Positions 24,896 to 34,178 of a stretch of 64,000 bases of DNA are shown here, in pieces. The notes below the pieces were generated by a model. That model searched no databases, was not told the DNA's origin, and was given only the letters and a program-made list of their open reading frames with translations. The position numbers and the translations under genes are program-made. The DNA is from WQUF01 sp031549885 (lineage in GTDB: Bacteria; Bacillota; Clostridia; Clostridiales; Clostridiaceae): positions 4,373 to 68,372 of the forward strand of contig JAVBPD010000002.1 in assembly GCA_031549885.1 (NCBI GenBank). The letters are read 5' to 3'. Positions within the stretch are counted from its first letter, which is position 1. Every line of letters starts with the position of its first letter.

Positions 24896-26610
24896 AAAAC
24901 CAACTCCTGACTTAATGAAATTTTTATAGAAACCTTAGCTCCACCTTCTGATAAATTCTCAATTTCACAGGTAACATTATTTTGTTTATATAACTTAAGT
25001 CTAACAAGCGAACTTATAAGGCCAAACCCACCTATTTGCATTTTACTTAAATCCTCATAGCTTGTATTGTTTGCTCTATCAATTGCAATATCTCTTGCTT
25101 TTTCTGTAAAACCAATGCCATTATCTATAACTTCAATTTTCCAATAATTCACTTCATCTTGAATATTGATTTCAATTTTATAAGGAGGTTCTATATCTGA
25201 AAATGCATGTTTAAAACAATTTTCACAAAGTGGTTGAATTGTAAGTTTAGGCAATTTCTCTTTATTTAAACTCTCAGAAACGTTTACACTGTAGCTAAAC
25301 ATGTCTTCATATCTTGCTTTCATAAGCTCAAGATATGCCTTTGTTTGCTTAATCTCTTCAACTAATGTAACTAAATTATTTTCAAATGAAGAGTTATATC
25401 TAAGCATTTCCGATAGATTTTTACAAATCCCAACTATGATTTTGCTATCATTGTTTATAGCTGCAGCATTTATTACACTAAGCACATTATATAAAAAATG
25501 TGGATTCATATGAGCTTGAATGGCAAAGAAAAATGATTTTTTTTCTTGATCAACTAAAAAAGATTTAAGCTCTAAAAGATTGTTAAAAGAATTTGCAACT
25601 TGGTATATTTCATCAATTGCGATATGAGATGTATCAAGCTTTCCAGGATTTTGGGCTCCAATTTTATTTACATCATCTTTTAATTTTATTAAGGGTTTTG
25701 TTATGCTTATTGCAATTTGAGTTATAATAATTCTAATTATCAATGTTAAAACGATCCAAGCTAAAAGCATTATAGTAAATATATTAAACATCTCTCTTTT
25801 AAAAATAAAGGCAGGCTCTAATAAATCAATTCTCCAATTTAGTTTATCTACTACTGTACTTGCAACAATTCTATATTCATCAGATTGTGATTGAATTATA
25901 ATAGCATTTTCATCTTTATCATAAATGTTAACAAAAAGATTTTTATTAAGTTCAAAGCTAATCTTTTCTTCAATAGATTTTATATTCTCTTGTACTTCCA
26001 CTACCCCAACAATATCTCTAGAATAAATATTCATAATTGGCCTTTTTAAAGAAATATAATTTGATTTAAAATAGCTTGACCATCTATCAACCATAGGCGA
26101 TAAAACTTCAAATTCATCTTTATTATTTTTAAACTTTTCCATAAGATTAAGAATATCCTTTGATGACAATTCCCTATCTACACAAACTTTTTCTGTTATC
26201 GCTCCAGTTGAGATAAAATCCCCGTAATTGTTATAAGCTGAAACCCTCCAATGCGGTGCATAGCTTCCATTTATATTTGCAAGTAAGCTTGCTATATCTA
26301 TTGCATCTAAAATATTTTTTTCAAAATAATTGCCATAATTTCCATCATCACGAAGATTTGAAAACTCTTTAATAAGCTTTTCATCTGTCATAGCTTTATA
26401 TGCAACAGAATCCATTTCAGATATAAAATTTTCAATCTGCTTTAAAGGCTGATTAATGAGCATCTCGCTGGTTAATTTCTTTTCATTTAAACTAGCATCT
26501 AATAAAAGCATATAAACCAATGTAAGTATTAGAAAAAGTATAATACTAAACAAAATAGTATATAAATTAACAACTTTCTTTGAAAAATTTACTCGCTTTA
26601 TATTTTCCAT
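24892..26610 (-). CDS. sensor histidine kinase, YesM-like
   Basis: A 572-residue membrane kinase of the HPK8 (His_kinase) type. Helix 1 (about 15-37) and helix 2 (about 276-298) enclose an extracellular sensor domain of about 240 residues. A HAMP domain follows (SITKPLIKLKDDVNKIG). The phosphoacceptor is H371 in MNPHFLYNVL. The HATPase region has the N box LCENCFKHAF and G box DNGIGF. The stop overlaps the response regulator start. Its ligand is unknown; neighbours suggest a sugar, or signalling through the RhaS-like binding protein upstream. Confidence 0.9.
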   Translation of the reverse strand: MENIKRVNFSKKVVNLYTILFSIILFLILTLVYMLLLDASLNEKKLTSEMLINQPLKQIENFISEMDSVAYKAMTDEKLIKEFSNLRDDGNYGNYFEKNILDAIDIASLLANINGSYAPHWRVSAYNNYGDFISTGAITEKVCVDRELSSKDILNLMEKFKNNKDEFEVLSPMVDRWSSYFKSNYISLKRPIMNIYSRDIVGVVEVQENIKSIEEKISFELNKNLFVNIYDKDENAIIIQSQSDEYRIVASTVVDKLNWRIDLLEPAFIFKREMFNIFTIMLLAWIVLTLIIRIIITQIAISITKPLIKLKDDVNKIGAQNPGKLDTSHIAIDEIYQVANSFNNLLELKSFLVDQEKKSFFFAIQAHMNPHFLYNVLSVINAAAINNDSKIIVGICKNLSEMLRYNSSFENNLVTLVEEIKQTKAYLELMKARYEDMFSYSVNVSESLNKEKLPKLTIQPLCENCFKHAFSDIEPPYKIEINIQDEVNYWKIEVIDNGIGFTEKARDIAIDRANNTSYEDLSKMQIGGFGLISSLVRLKLYKQNNVTCEIENLSEGGAKVSIKISLSQELVL

Positions 26611-26668
26611 TAATAAAACCTCAAAACTAAACTTGTTACAATTATACCATATTTAAATAAAGTAAATA

Positions 26669-26692
26669 GGGTTAAAGCAAATGCTCAAACCC
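26669..26692 (-). terminator. imperfect hairpin after the rhamnose-type binding protein gene
   Basis: Arms GGGTTAAAGC and GCTCAAACCC pair with a mismatch and a wobble around a short loop, just past the stop at 26701. It has no strong T tract, so partial read-through into the two-component genes is possible. Confidence 0.4.
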
Positions 26693-26700
26693 CATAATTA

Positions 26701-27768
26701 TCAATATATTGATTTCCACTCAGCAATGTTATCTTTATCAAATTTAAATGGATCACCAAGCATAACTTCTGTTCCACCATCTGGAGCAGCTATTATAGCT
26801 CTTTCTCCCATAGTACCTGCTGTAAATGTTTCCCCTGCTTTACCTGTTATGTTCCCTTTAACAAGCTCGTCAGCTGCATAAGCTGCAAGAAAACCTAAAT
26901 CAGATGGGTTCCAAAGGTACATCCAAGGACAAGTTCCATTTTCAATAAACGGAGCCATTTCAGAAGGAAGTCCAAGCCCTGTTAATTTAACTTCAGATTT
27001 ATTATCTTGAAGATATTTACCTGCTGCAAGCATTCCAACAGTTGTTGGAGCTATGATTACTTTTATTGATGAATCTTTTAATAAAGCTTGAGTTTCACTT
27101 GTAGATTTTGTTGGATCATCATCTCCATAAACCACTTTAACTAAAGGAGTTTTAGCATATTTATCCTTATTTTCATCGAGCTCCTTCTTCATCCAATCAA
27201 TCCAAAGATTTTGATTTGTTGCCTGTGCTGTAGCTGATAAGATTGCTATTCCACCATCTCCATTAACCATTTCATAGGCTGCTTGAATTAAAGTTCGTCC
27301 AATTTTTTCAGGATCAGCTTGATTTACATGAACCATGCGGCTATCTTTATTTACTGCTGAATCTGCAGATAAAACTTTAATTCCCTTTTGCATTGCGGAA
27401 GAAAGCGCAGGCTGAAGAGCATCAAAATCGTTTGCATTTACGGTAATTGAGCTTACATTTTGAGCTATGAGTTGATTTATTATTTCAATTTGTTTTTCAG
27501 GTGTTGCTTGATCTGGCCCTTTATATAAAGCTGTTGCTCCTACTTCCTTACAAGCTTTTTCAAATCCTTCAAACTCTTTTTTCATATATGGGTTATTTAT
27601 ATCCTTTGCAACTAGAGCATAAGTTTTTGCGCTGCCACTTGCTGATGCTGGTGCTGATGAGGAATCAGCACTTGTAGTTTCACCATTTGATCCTGCAGAT
27701 CCACCACAACTTGTTAAAATTGAAGCTCCTATAAAAACTGTCATTATTAACGATAAATATTTTTTCAT
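26701..27768 (-). CDS. rhamnose-type sugar ABC transporter substrate-binding lipoprotein (RhaS)
   Basis: A 355-residue periplasmic-binding-protein family 4 lipoprotein with lipobox LTSC (C21), a Ser/Ala-rich linker (about 22-48) and the LacI-like ligand-binding fold (YALVAKDINNPYMKKEFEGF..., QIEIINQLIAQNVSSITVNAND). The pattern is that of RhaS and AI-2/ribose-type binders. It is the last gene of the ATPase-permease-permease-binding protein operon. Rhamnose is inferred from the neighbouring rhaM, rhaA and rhaD genes. Confidence 0.85.
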   Translation of the reverse strand: MKKYLSLIMTVFIGASILTSCGGSAGSNGETTSADSSSAPASASGSAKTYALVAKDINNPYMKKEFEGFEKACKEVGATALYKGPDQATPEKQIEIINQLIAQNVSSITVNANDFDALQPALSSAMQKGIKVLSADSAVNKDSRMVHVNQADPEKIGRTLIQAAYEMVNGDGGIAILSATAQATNQNLWIDWMKKELDENKDKYAKTPLVKVVYGDDDPTKSTSETQALLKDSSIKVIIAPTTVGMLAAGKYLQDNKSEVKLTGLGLPSEMAPFIENGTCPWMYLWNPSDLGFLAAYAADELVKGNITGKAGETFTAGTMGERAIIAAPDGGTEVMLGDPFKFDKDNIAEWKSIY

Positions 27769-27784
27769 ATTATTTCCCTCCTAA

Positions 27785-28786
27785 TTAATTTTTAAAAAAT
27801 TTAAAACTTTGGTTAATATTAGGTATGGCTACTGCAACAATAAGTAGCACACCAATTATTACAAGTATTGTCTGAGCGGGGACGTTTACAATTCCTAATC
27901 CATAGCGAAGAAATCCTATAATAAATGTTGAAATAATAACTCCCAAAACTCGCCCCTTACCTCCAGTATTGCTAACTCCACCTAAAACCACCATAGCTAT
28001 AACATCAAGTTCATATCCCTTTGCCATGCTTGGCCTAACGCTTCCCATTTTTGATGTTAGAAAGATTGCAGAAATTGCTGCAAATATTCCCATTATAGTA
28101 AAGATAACAAGCTTAATATTATTAGTTTTTATTCCAGAATACCTAGATGCCACTTCATTATTTCCCATGGCATAAACTGACCTGCCAAACCTTGTAAAAT
28201 GTATTAAATATAAAAACACAGCCATTTCCACAATAAAAAACATAAATATGATTGGAATTTTCCCTACTGATCCCCAGCCTAAAGATTGAAACCATGCTGG
28301 AAAACTTCCCACTGCTGTATCTTCTAAAATTATGCTTGCTATGCCTCTATAGATTATCATAGTAGACAATGTAACTATCATAGAAGAAAGCTCTTTATAT
28401 TGTGTTAAAATAAATCCATTGATAAATCCACAGATAGCTCCAACTAAAAGCGCTATAAAAATCGCTAAAACCATTGGTATGCCTGTTCTATAACTGATAC
28501 CCATAATAACCCCAGAAAGCGCCATTGTAGATGCTATTGAAATATCTATTTCACCAAGCAAAATTACAAGCATCATAGGAAAAACAAGTATAGCTTTATC
28601 TGAGAACATTTGAATTGCGCTCATAATATTGTCAAGTACTAAATAATTAGGCGACAAGCTCATATTTACAATATTTATGCCTATAAACACTACAACAAGA
28701 AGCCACTCCCACTGAAGAAAAAATCTCTTTGCATTAAATGGTCTTTCATTTTGAATAGTCCTAAGTGGCATTTTAGAATCCATCAC
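27785..28786 (-). CDS. rhamnose-type ABC transporter permease (second subunit, RhaQ)
   Basis: A 333-residue BPD_transp_2 (RbsC-type) permease with about eight to ten helices. Family patterns are LLGEIDISIASTMALSGVIMG and the EAA-like YAMGNNEVASRYSGIKTN with VLGGVSNTGGKGRVLG. The start overlaps the end of the other permease gene by 4 nt, implying coupled synthesis of a heterodimer. Confidence 0.86.
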   Translation of the reverse strand: MMDSKMPLRTIQNERPFNAKRFFLQWEWLLVVVFIGINIVNMSLSPNYLVLDNIMSAIQMFSDKAILVFPMMLVILLGEIDISIASTMALSGVIMGISYRTGIPMVLAIFIALLVGAICGFINGFILTQYKELSSMIVTLSTMIIYRGIASIILEDTAVGSFPAWFQSLGWGSVGKIPIIFMFFIVEMAVFLYLIHFTRFGRSVYAMGNNEVASRYSGIKTNNIKLVIFTIMGIFAAISAIFLTSKMGSVRPSMAKGYELDVIAMVVLGGVSNTGGKGRVLGVIISTFIIGFLRYGLGIVNVPAQTILVIIGVLLIVAVAIPNINQSFKFFKN

Positions 28787-29769
28787 GCTAAAGCCCTCCT
28801 TTCAAGAGCTTTTTTAGCAACTCTTCTAGAGATTACTGCATTTACAATAATAGATAAAAGTATAATAATACCTCTTATGGCTTCTTGCCAAAATGGGGAT
28901 ATTTTTAGTTGCGGAAGTGCATTATTTAAAAGTCCTAAAAGAATAGCTCCAAGCACAGCACCATATACCTTACCCATGCCACCAGATATGCTGACTCCTC
29001 CAAGTACGCATGCTGCAATTACATTAAGTTCATACCCAGTTGCAGTTTCTCCTTGAGCTGCTGCATATTTACATATATACAAAACTCCTCCAAGCCCAGC
29101 AAGTGCTCCAAGAAGCGCATACACCATAAATTTAGTGAATTTAGTATTAATTCCACTTACTGCAGCTGATTCCTCAGAATTTCCTACAGCATAAATTTGT
29201 CTACCTGTCCTAACATATCCTAAAAAATAATAAGTACACAAAACTACAACAATAGCAATTAAAATCAAGTTATTTATACCAAAAACATTGCCAGTTGCAA
29301 TTTCCATAAAAGATTTTGACATATCTTGTTGAAGTATCCATGAACCATTGCTTATTAAATAAGTTAGCCCTCTATATGCATTCATAGTTCCTAGTGTGGC
29401 AATTATAGGCAATATTTTAAATTTAGATATTAATATTCCATTTATACTTCCAGCTGCCAGCCCCACAAATATAGCTATAATTACAATTAAAACAGGTGGA
29501 GTATTAATATTATTTTTTAAAACAGATGCGCTAACCATGCCGGAAAGGGCCATTGTAGATCCAACGGATAAATCAATGCCACCAGTTAATATAACCATCA
29601 TCATTCCCATTGTTAAAATCACTAAAACTGATGATTCTACAAACATATCGCTTATATTTTTAACAGTTAAAAAATCTCCATTTGATCGAAAATTAACGAA
29701 AATGGCTAAAATAATTAACACTCCAAGCACGCTAATTTCCCTTATATTATGACTTAAAAATCTTTTCAT
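28783..29769 (-). CDS. rhamnose-type ABC transporter permease (first subunit, RhaP)
   Basis: A 328-residue BPD_transp_2 permease. LTGGIDLSVGSTMALSGM and YAVGNSEESAAVSGINTK with CVLGGVSISGGMGKVYG mark the family. The gene begins immediately after the ATPase gene stop, with GGAGGTAC-type ribosome-binding sequence at the junction. Having two different permeases plus a double ATPase is the RhaPQT/LsrACD arrangement. Confidence 0.86.
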   Translation of the reverse strand: MKRFLSHNIREISVLGVLIILAIFVNFRSNGDFLTVKNISDMFVESSVLVILTMGMMMVILTGGIDLSVGSTMALSGMVSASVLKNNINTPPVLIVIIAIFVGLAAGSINGILISKFKILPIIATLGTMNAYRGLTYLISNGSWILQQDMSKSFMEIATGNVFGINNLILIAIVVVLCTYYFLGYVRTGRQIYAVGNSEESAAVSGINTKFTKFMVYALLGALAGLGGVLYICKYAAAQGETATGYELNVIAACVLGGVSISGGMGKVYGAVLGAILLGLLNNALPQLKISPFWQEAIRGIIILLSIIVNAVISRRVAKKALERRALA

Positions 29770-31281
29770 TTATTTAGTACCTCCTGAAACTTTAATATTC
29801 ATAACTGCTTCAAGGAGAACTTCTTGATTTACGTTTTCTCTATTAAACTCATAAGTTATATGGCCTTCATGCATAGCGATGATTCTATCACACATCCCAA
29901 GTATCTCAGGCATATCAGATGAAACCATAATAATCCCATAACCGCTTTTAGAAAGCTCATTCATAATCTCATATATCTGAGATTTAGCTAAAACATCAAC
30001 ACCTTTAGTAGGCTCATCTAAAATTAAAACCTTTAACTGAGTATTTAAAAGTTTTGATATAACAACCTTTTGTTGATTTCCACCGGAAAGTGAATTTACT
30101 TTATCAAAAACTGTAAGAGCTTTAAGCGATATCCTTTCACCAATTTCCTTAGCTTTTATCCTTTCAGCTTTTTCATCCATTATGCCCCTTTTAACAAATT
30201 TAGAAAGGCTTCCTAAAGTTATATTTTTATAAATTTCCCAATCTAAAATTAAACCCTGCTTTTGTCTATCCTCTGGCAAAAGCCCAATGCCCATGTTTAT
30301 AGCATCAAGAGAATTATTAATAAAAACTTCTTTTCCTTCTAAAAACACTTTTCCTCTATCACATTTTTTAGTTCCAAATATACACTGCATTACATCTGTT
30401 CTTCCAGCTCCTACAAGGCCTGAAAACCCAAGTATCTCGCCTTTTTTTAAATTAAAATTTATATTGCTAAAATAGCCAGTTTTGCTAAAGCCTTCAACCC
30501 TTAAAACTTCCTCACCTATTCTAGAAATTTTCTCTGGATAAATTTGATTTATCTCACGGCCAACCATCGCTTTAATTAAATCTCTATTTGAAATTTCAGA
30601 AACCCCATAAGTTCCTATATATTTTCCATCTCTTAAAACGGTTACTATAGGCGCAAGCCTGTACATATCTTCAAATCTGTGAGATATAAATATAATTGAT
30701 GCTCCATTTGCCCTTAATTTTTCAGTTATCCTGTATAGGTTTTCACATTCCCTATTAGAAAGAGATGCAGTAGGTTCATCCATAATAATTATCTTAGCAT
30801 TTGTAGAAATTGCTTTAGCAATCTCAACAATTTGCTGCTCTGCAACAGTTAAATTTGAAACTAAAGTATGAGGATCAATATCACAGCTTAACTCCTTTAA
30901 TAATGTTTTAGCTTTTTCGTGCAGCAATTTCCAGTTTATTTTCCTAATATGTGGATTTATATCTTCATGCCCAATAAATATATTTTCAGTTATGCTTAAA
31001 TTAAGGTAAGACGTGCTATGCTGATATATAGCAGCAATGCTATGCTTTTGAGCATCCCTTGGATTTTTAAAATGCACTTTTTTTCCTTCTAAAAACATTT
31101 CCCCATCATCTGCAGCATGTACACCTGTAATGATCTTTATAAAGGTGGATTTACCGGCACCGTTTTCACCCATAAGCGCATGAATCTGTCCCCTGTCTAA
31201 TTTAAAATTAACCTTATCTAAAGCTTTTACACCAGGAAATGTCTTAGTAATATTTTTAAGCTCTAAAATAACATCTGCCAT
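29770..31281 (-). CDS. rhamnose-type ABC transporter ATP-binding protein with two ABC domains (RhaT/RbsA-like)
   Basis: A 503-residue duplicated ABC ATPase. The N-terminal domain has Walker A GENGAGKST (38-46) and Walker B IIIMDEPTASL. The C-terminal domain has a degenerate Walker A, GLVGAGRTDVM, as is normal for RbsA-type proteins, with the signature LSGGNQQKV and Walker B LILDEPTKGVD. It is the first gene of the importer operon. A possible promoter lies in 31290-31400, which I could not define. Confidence 0.9.
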   Translation of the reverse strand: MADVILELKNITKTFPGVKALDKVNFKLDRGQIHALMGENGAGKSTFIKIITGVHAADDGEMFLEGKKVHFKNPRDAQKHSIAAIYQHSTSYLNLSITENIFIGHEDINPHIRKINWKLLHEKAKTLLKELSCDIDPHTLVSNLTVAEQQIVEIAKAISTNAKIIIMDEPTASLSNRECENLYRITEKLRANGASIIFISHRFEDMYRLAPIVTVLRDGKYIGTYGVSEISNRDLIKAMVGREINQIYPEKISRIGEEVLRVEGFSKTGYFSNINFNLKKGEILGFSGLVGAGRTDVMQCIFGTKKCDRGKVFLEGKEVFINNSLDAINMGIGLLPEDRQKQGLILDWEIYKNITLGSLSKFVKRGIMDEKAERIKAKEIGERISLKALTVFDKVNSLSGGNQQKVVISKLLNTQLKVLILDEPTKGVDVLAKSQIYEIMNELSKSGYGIIMVSSDMPEILGMCDRIIAMHEGHITYEFNRENVNQEVLLEAVMNIKVSGGTK

Positions 31282-31407
31282 CCATTCACATCCTTTATGA
31301 TTCTAGATTATGTGCTACTTAGAATAAGATTAACACCTTAATTAGATATGATAAATGGAAATAATTAATTTCTTGATGTAAAATTATTTATCTTTTGGTC
31401 AAATAAT

Positions 31408-31438
31408 AAAACTCCAAATCATAATATTTTGGAGTTTT
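31408..31438 (-). terminator. intrinsic terminator of the Schlafen-type gene
   Basis: A perfect 11-bp stem (AAAACTCCAAA with TTTGGAGTTTT) and 9-nt loop lies just beyond the stop at 31443 on the minus strand. Confidence 0.75.
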
Positions 31439-31442
31439 AAAA

Positions 31443-32735
31443 TTATTTATTAAAAATATATTTTGTCCTTTTTCCGCTGCCTAAAACACGTATTTTACCC
31501 TTATCCAAAAGCCCCCTTAATATATTTAGCGCCATAGCCTGAGATATGCCCAGTGCATCTTCTAAATCCTTTCTAACCATTATATCTTTATTTTTAAACA
31601 GTTCCATAACAGCTTGTTCATTATCATTTAGTAAAACCTTTGTAGGTAATTCATTAATATTTGGTAATGTAATTTTAAATGCGTTATCTGTCACCTCAAT
31701 TTTAGGTTTTGCCTCATAGTCATCATAACTTCTAATAATTTTGGGCATTCCCATACCATATGCTTCAATTAAATTTAAGCGATAAAAAATATTAGCAAGT
31801 TTCCTGTTTCGTGCCACTGATAACCCTAGCATTATATCATCAAAAGTAATACCAGAAGTAAGGCCACCAATAGATACAAATTCAATACGATCATCAAATA
31901 TGCTAATAAGTGTACTATCGCTAAAGGAATAGTCACGATGTACAATAGCATTTAAAAGCGCTTCACGAACAGCATCTACAGGATAATCTCTCCTATCAAT
32001 ACGATACAATCCATCAAAACTAGAACGATTTCGGTTAAAATAATCAATAACCTCAAATACATCTTTAAGTTGCTTTAAAATACATCCTGTAAACTCACGC
32101 CTATCTTTAAATTGTGCTTTTACTGTACCTTCAAATACTGCAAGTTTAATAGTATGAACGCATTGATCTGAAAGAATCAAACCTAAATTTGTATAAATAC
32201 CACTTGCATTCATAAGTCCAAGTGTTTTTTGTTGATTAGCACCAAATTGGACACTTCTATCTTTAAACTCCTTTTGAGTAAAATCAAAAGTTAATTCTTG
32301 GTTAAGAGAACGAATATCTTCATATTTCTCACCATCTGTATCTTTTATCATCCGGATAATTGCAGTTTCTGTTGCAGGAACAGTTGATGCACCTTGTCTA
32401 ACATATACACCTTCAGGTCGAATGCCTTTACTTGCAATATAATAAGGGCTAGAAGTTCCTTTTTGTACAATAATTTTAATAATTGTCTTGTTATTTATAA
32501 CCTCTTGTTGGTACTCCACAAATAATGTTACATCAGGTTTTATAGAATCTCGCACTGAGTTACTAACCTTTAAGATCGAATCATCAACATCAGTCACTCC
32601 TACAGTATTACCATTATCATCAACACCAATATAAACTGCACCACCATTTGTATTAGCAAAAGCCACAATTGTCTTAATAATATCTGTGGTGTATTCACGT
32701 TTAAATTCTATTGTTGTGCTTTCTGAAAACAACAT
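31443..32735 (-). CDS. Schlafen/AlbA_2-type putative transcriptional regulator
   Basis: A 430-residue protein with an N-terminal AlbA_2 domain (STTIEFKREYT ... AFANTNGGAVYIGVDDNGN, about 1-130), a HATPase_c_4-like middle region (VREALLNAIVHRDYSFSDSTL) and a C-terminal winged helix (about 365-430). Such proteins are often annotated as RecG-like or DUF4 regulators and occur in accessory DNA. It splits the rhamnose locus: the importer lies downstream and the catabolic genes are divergent. No transposase or terminal repeats flank it. A regulatory role for the rhamnose genes is possible but unproven. Confidence 0.82.
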   Translation of the reverse strand: MLFSESTTIEFKREYTTDIIKTIVAFANTNGGAVYIGVDDNGNTVGVTDVDDSILKVSNSVRDSIKPDVTLFVEYQQEVINNKTIIKIIVQKGTSSPYYIASKGIRPEGVYVRQGASTVPATETAIIRMIKDTDGEKYEDIRSLNQELTFDFTQKEFKDRSVQFGANQQKTLGLMNASGIYTNLGLILSDQCVHTIKLAVFEGTVKAQFKDRREFTGCILKQLKDVFEVIDYFNRNRSSFDGLYRIDRRDYPVDAVREALLNAIVHRDYSFSDSTLISIFDDRIEFVSIGGLTSGITFDDIMLGLSVARNRKLANIFYRLNLIEAYGMGMPKIIRSYDDYEAKPKIEVTDNAFKITLPNINELPTKVLLNDNEQAVMELFKNKDIMVRKDLEDALGISQAMALNILRGLLDKGKIRVLGSGKRTKYIFNK

Positions 32736-32758
32736 TTTTACACCTCATATTATAATAC

Positions 32759-32832
32759 TTTTCTAACAATATTATAATTTTTATAATAATTATTGTCAAT
32801 AATCACTATTAGAAAAATTATTATAGTATAAT
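32759..32832. promoter_or_regulatory. divergent promoter region between the Schlafen-type gene and rhaM
   Basis: The region holds a -10-like TATAAT for rhaM (32827-32832) and ATTATA for the other gene. It also holds a 7-bp palindrome ATTATTG-T-CAATAAT (32789-32803) and distant arms TTTTCTAA (32759-32766) and TTAGAAAA (32809-32816). These are candidate operators. AT-richness makes chance palindromes likely. Confidence 0.35.
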
Positions 32833-32861
32833 AATCTCAAAAATATGAAAGGAAAAAATTT

Positions 32862-33185
32862 ATGAATAAATACCTACTTATTATAAAAATTAAACCAAAA
32901 GCAAAAGAGGAGTATATAAATATACATAAAAACCCTTGGAATGAAATGCTTTTAGCCATTAAAGAAGCAGGTTTTGTAAATGAAGTAATATGGTATTTTG
33001 AAGACCAATCAATAATATATCTTGAGTGCCCTGATCATGATGAATGCAATGCAAAATTAAGAGCCACTGAAATTTGCAAGAAATGGGATGTTAAAATGGC
33101 TCCATATTTTAAAGCTGAACCTGTAATGGCCGAGAAAATTTTTGATTTAAATCAGCAGCTTGAAGGAAACCTTCTTCCTTACTAG
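32862..33185 (+). CDS. rhaM: L-rhamnose mutarotase
   Basis: A 107-residue ferredoxin-like-fold enzyme that interconverts the alpha and beta anomers of L-rhamnose so that the isomerase can use all imported sugar. The catalytic pair Y18 and H22 occupy the same positions as in E. coli RhaM, followed by W26 in HKNPWNEML. The C-terminal MAPYFKAEP fits the family. It starts the plus-strand catabolic set and ends 2 nt before the AraC regulator gene. Confidence 0.88.
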   Translation: MNKYLLIIKIKPKAKEEYINIHKNPWNEMLLAIKEAGFVNEVIWYFEDQSIIYLECPDHDECNAKLRATEICKKWDVKMAPYFKAEPVMAEKIFDLNQQLEGNLLPY

Positions 33186-33187
33186 TA

Positions 33188-34150
33188 ATGAATAAAGAGC
33201 TTCTTGAAAAGTTATCTATTATAACAGAAGAAGAAAAGATGATATTAAATGGTAATAAATCCATAGATCCTAGCATCTACACAGAAAAAGAAGAATTTAT
33301 AATAGACAGCAAAAAACTTCTTTTAAAGGGAAAATTAGTTCAAATAAGGCCTCACACAAGGTTTATCTACTTTCCAAAGCATAAGCACAATTATATTGAA
33401 GTTATTTACATGTGCAATGGAACTACTACACATATACTTGATGGTGAAAGAATAGTTTTAGAGCAAGGAGATTTGCTATTTTTAAGCCAAAATGTCACTC
33501 AAGAAATATATCCAGCTAAAAAAGAAGATATAGCAGTAAATTTTATAATACTTCCTGAATTCTTTGACACTGCATTTAAAATGATAAATAATGAAGAAAA
33601 TTTATTTAAAGATTTTTTGTTAAATTGCTTAAGCAATAGCTTTAAATCAAACTATTTACATTTTCATATAAAGGATATTCTTCCTATTGAAAATTTAATT
33701 GAAAATATGATTTGGACCATTTTAAATGATGTTCCATATAAAAGAAGCATTAACCAAACTACCATGGGGCTTCTTCTCATGCATCTTTTAAACCATATGG
33801 ACAAAATGGTATCAGTTAATGATAAAAAATCCCAAGATTTTATAGTAAAAGTTTTAAAATACATAGATGAAAATTACAAAACTGCAACCCTTTCAGAACT
33901 TAGCAATATTTTAAATTGCAATATATCATGGCTTAGCAAAGAAATAAAAAAGAAAACAAACAAAACATTTAAAGAAATTCTCATGACTAAAAGGTTTAAT
34001 CAAGCCTCATACCTTCTTAAAAATACAATGCTCCCAATTGAAAGCATAATACAAATTGTTGGATATGACAACTCAAGTTATTTTTTTAGAAAATTTAAAG
34101 AATTAAATAATTTAACCCCAAATGAATATAGAGTAAAAACTTATGTATAA
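33188..34150 (+). CDS. AraC-family transcriptional regulator (probable rhamnose regulator)
   Basis: A 320-residue regulator. The N-terminal cupin sugar-binding domain (HKHNYIEVIYMCNGTTTHILDGERIVLEQGDLLFLSQ, about 65-110) is followed by a C-terminal AraC double helix-turn-helix (about 215-320: TLSELSNILNCNISWLSKEIKK ... VGYDNSSYFFRKFKELNNLTPNEYR). Its Shine-Dalgarno is weak and it begins 2 nt after rhaM, suggesting coupled translation. Positive control of the rhamnose genes is inferred from position and from E. coli RhaS/RhaR. Confidence 0.88.
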   Translation: MNKELLEKLSIITEEEKMILNGNKSIDPSIYTEKEEFIIDSKKLLLKGKLVQIRPHTRFIYFPKHKHNYIEVIYMCNGTTTHILDGERIVLEQGDLLFLSQNVTQEIYPAKKEDIAVNFIILPEFFDTAFKMINNEENLFKDFLLNCLSNSFKSNYLHFHIKDILPIENLIENMIWTILNDVPYKRSINQTTMGLLLMHLLNHMDKMVSVNDKKSQDFIVKVLKYIDENYKTATLSELSNILNCNISWLSKEIKKKTNKTFKEILMTKRFNQASYLLKNTMLPIESIIQIVGYDNSSYFFRKFKELNNLTPNEYRVKTYV

Positions 34151-34163
34151 AAAAATTTATTTG

Positions 34164-34172
34164 TGGTATAAT
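34164..34172 (+). promoter_or_regulatory. extended -10 promoter of the structured RNA
   Basis: TGGTATAAT fits the TGnTATAAT extended -10 consensus; transcription would start near 34179. Confidence 0.6.
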
Positions 34173-34178
34173 ATTAAT

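Noticed and set aside
31282..32861. Mobile element carrying the Schlafen-type gene
   Set aside because: No transposase or integrase, no terminal inverted repeats and no target duplication were seen; only the gene's odd position suggests insertion.
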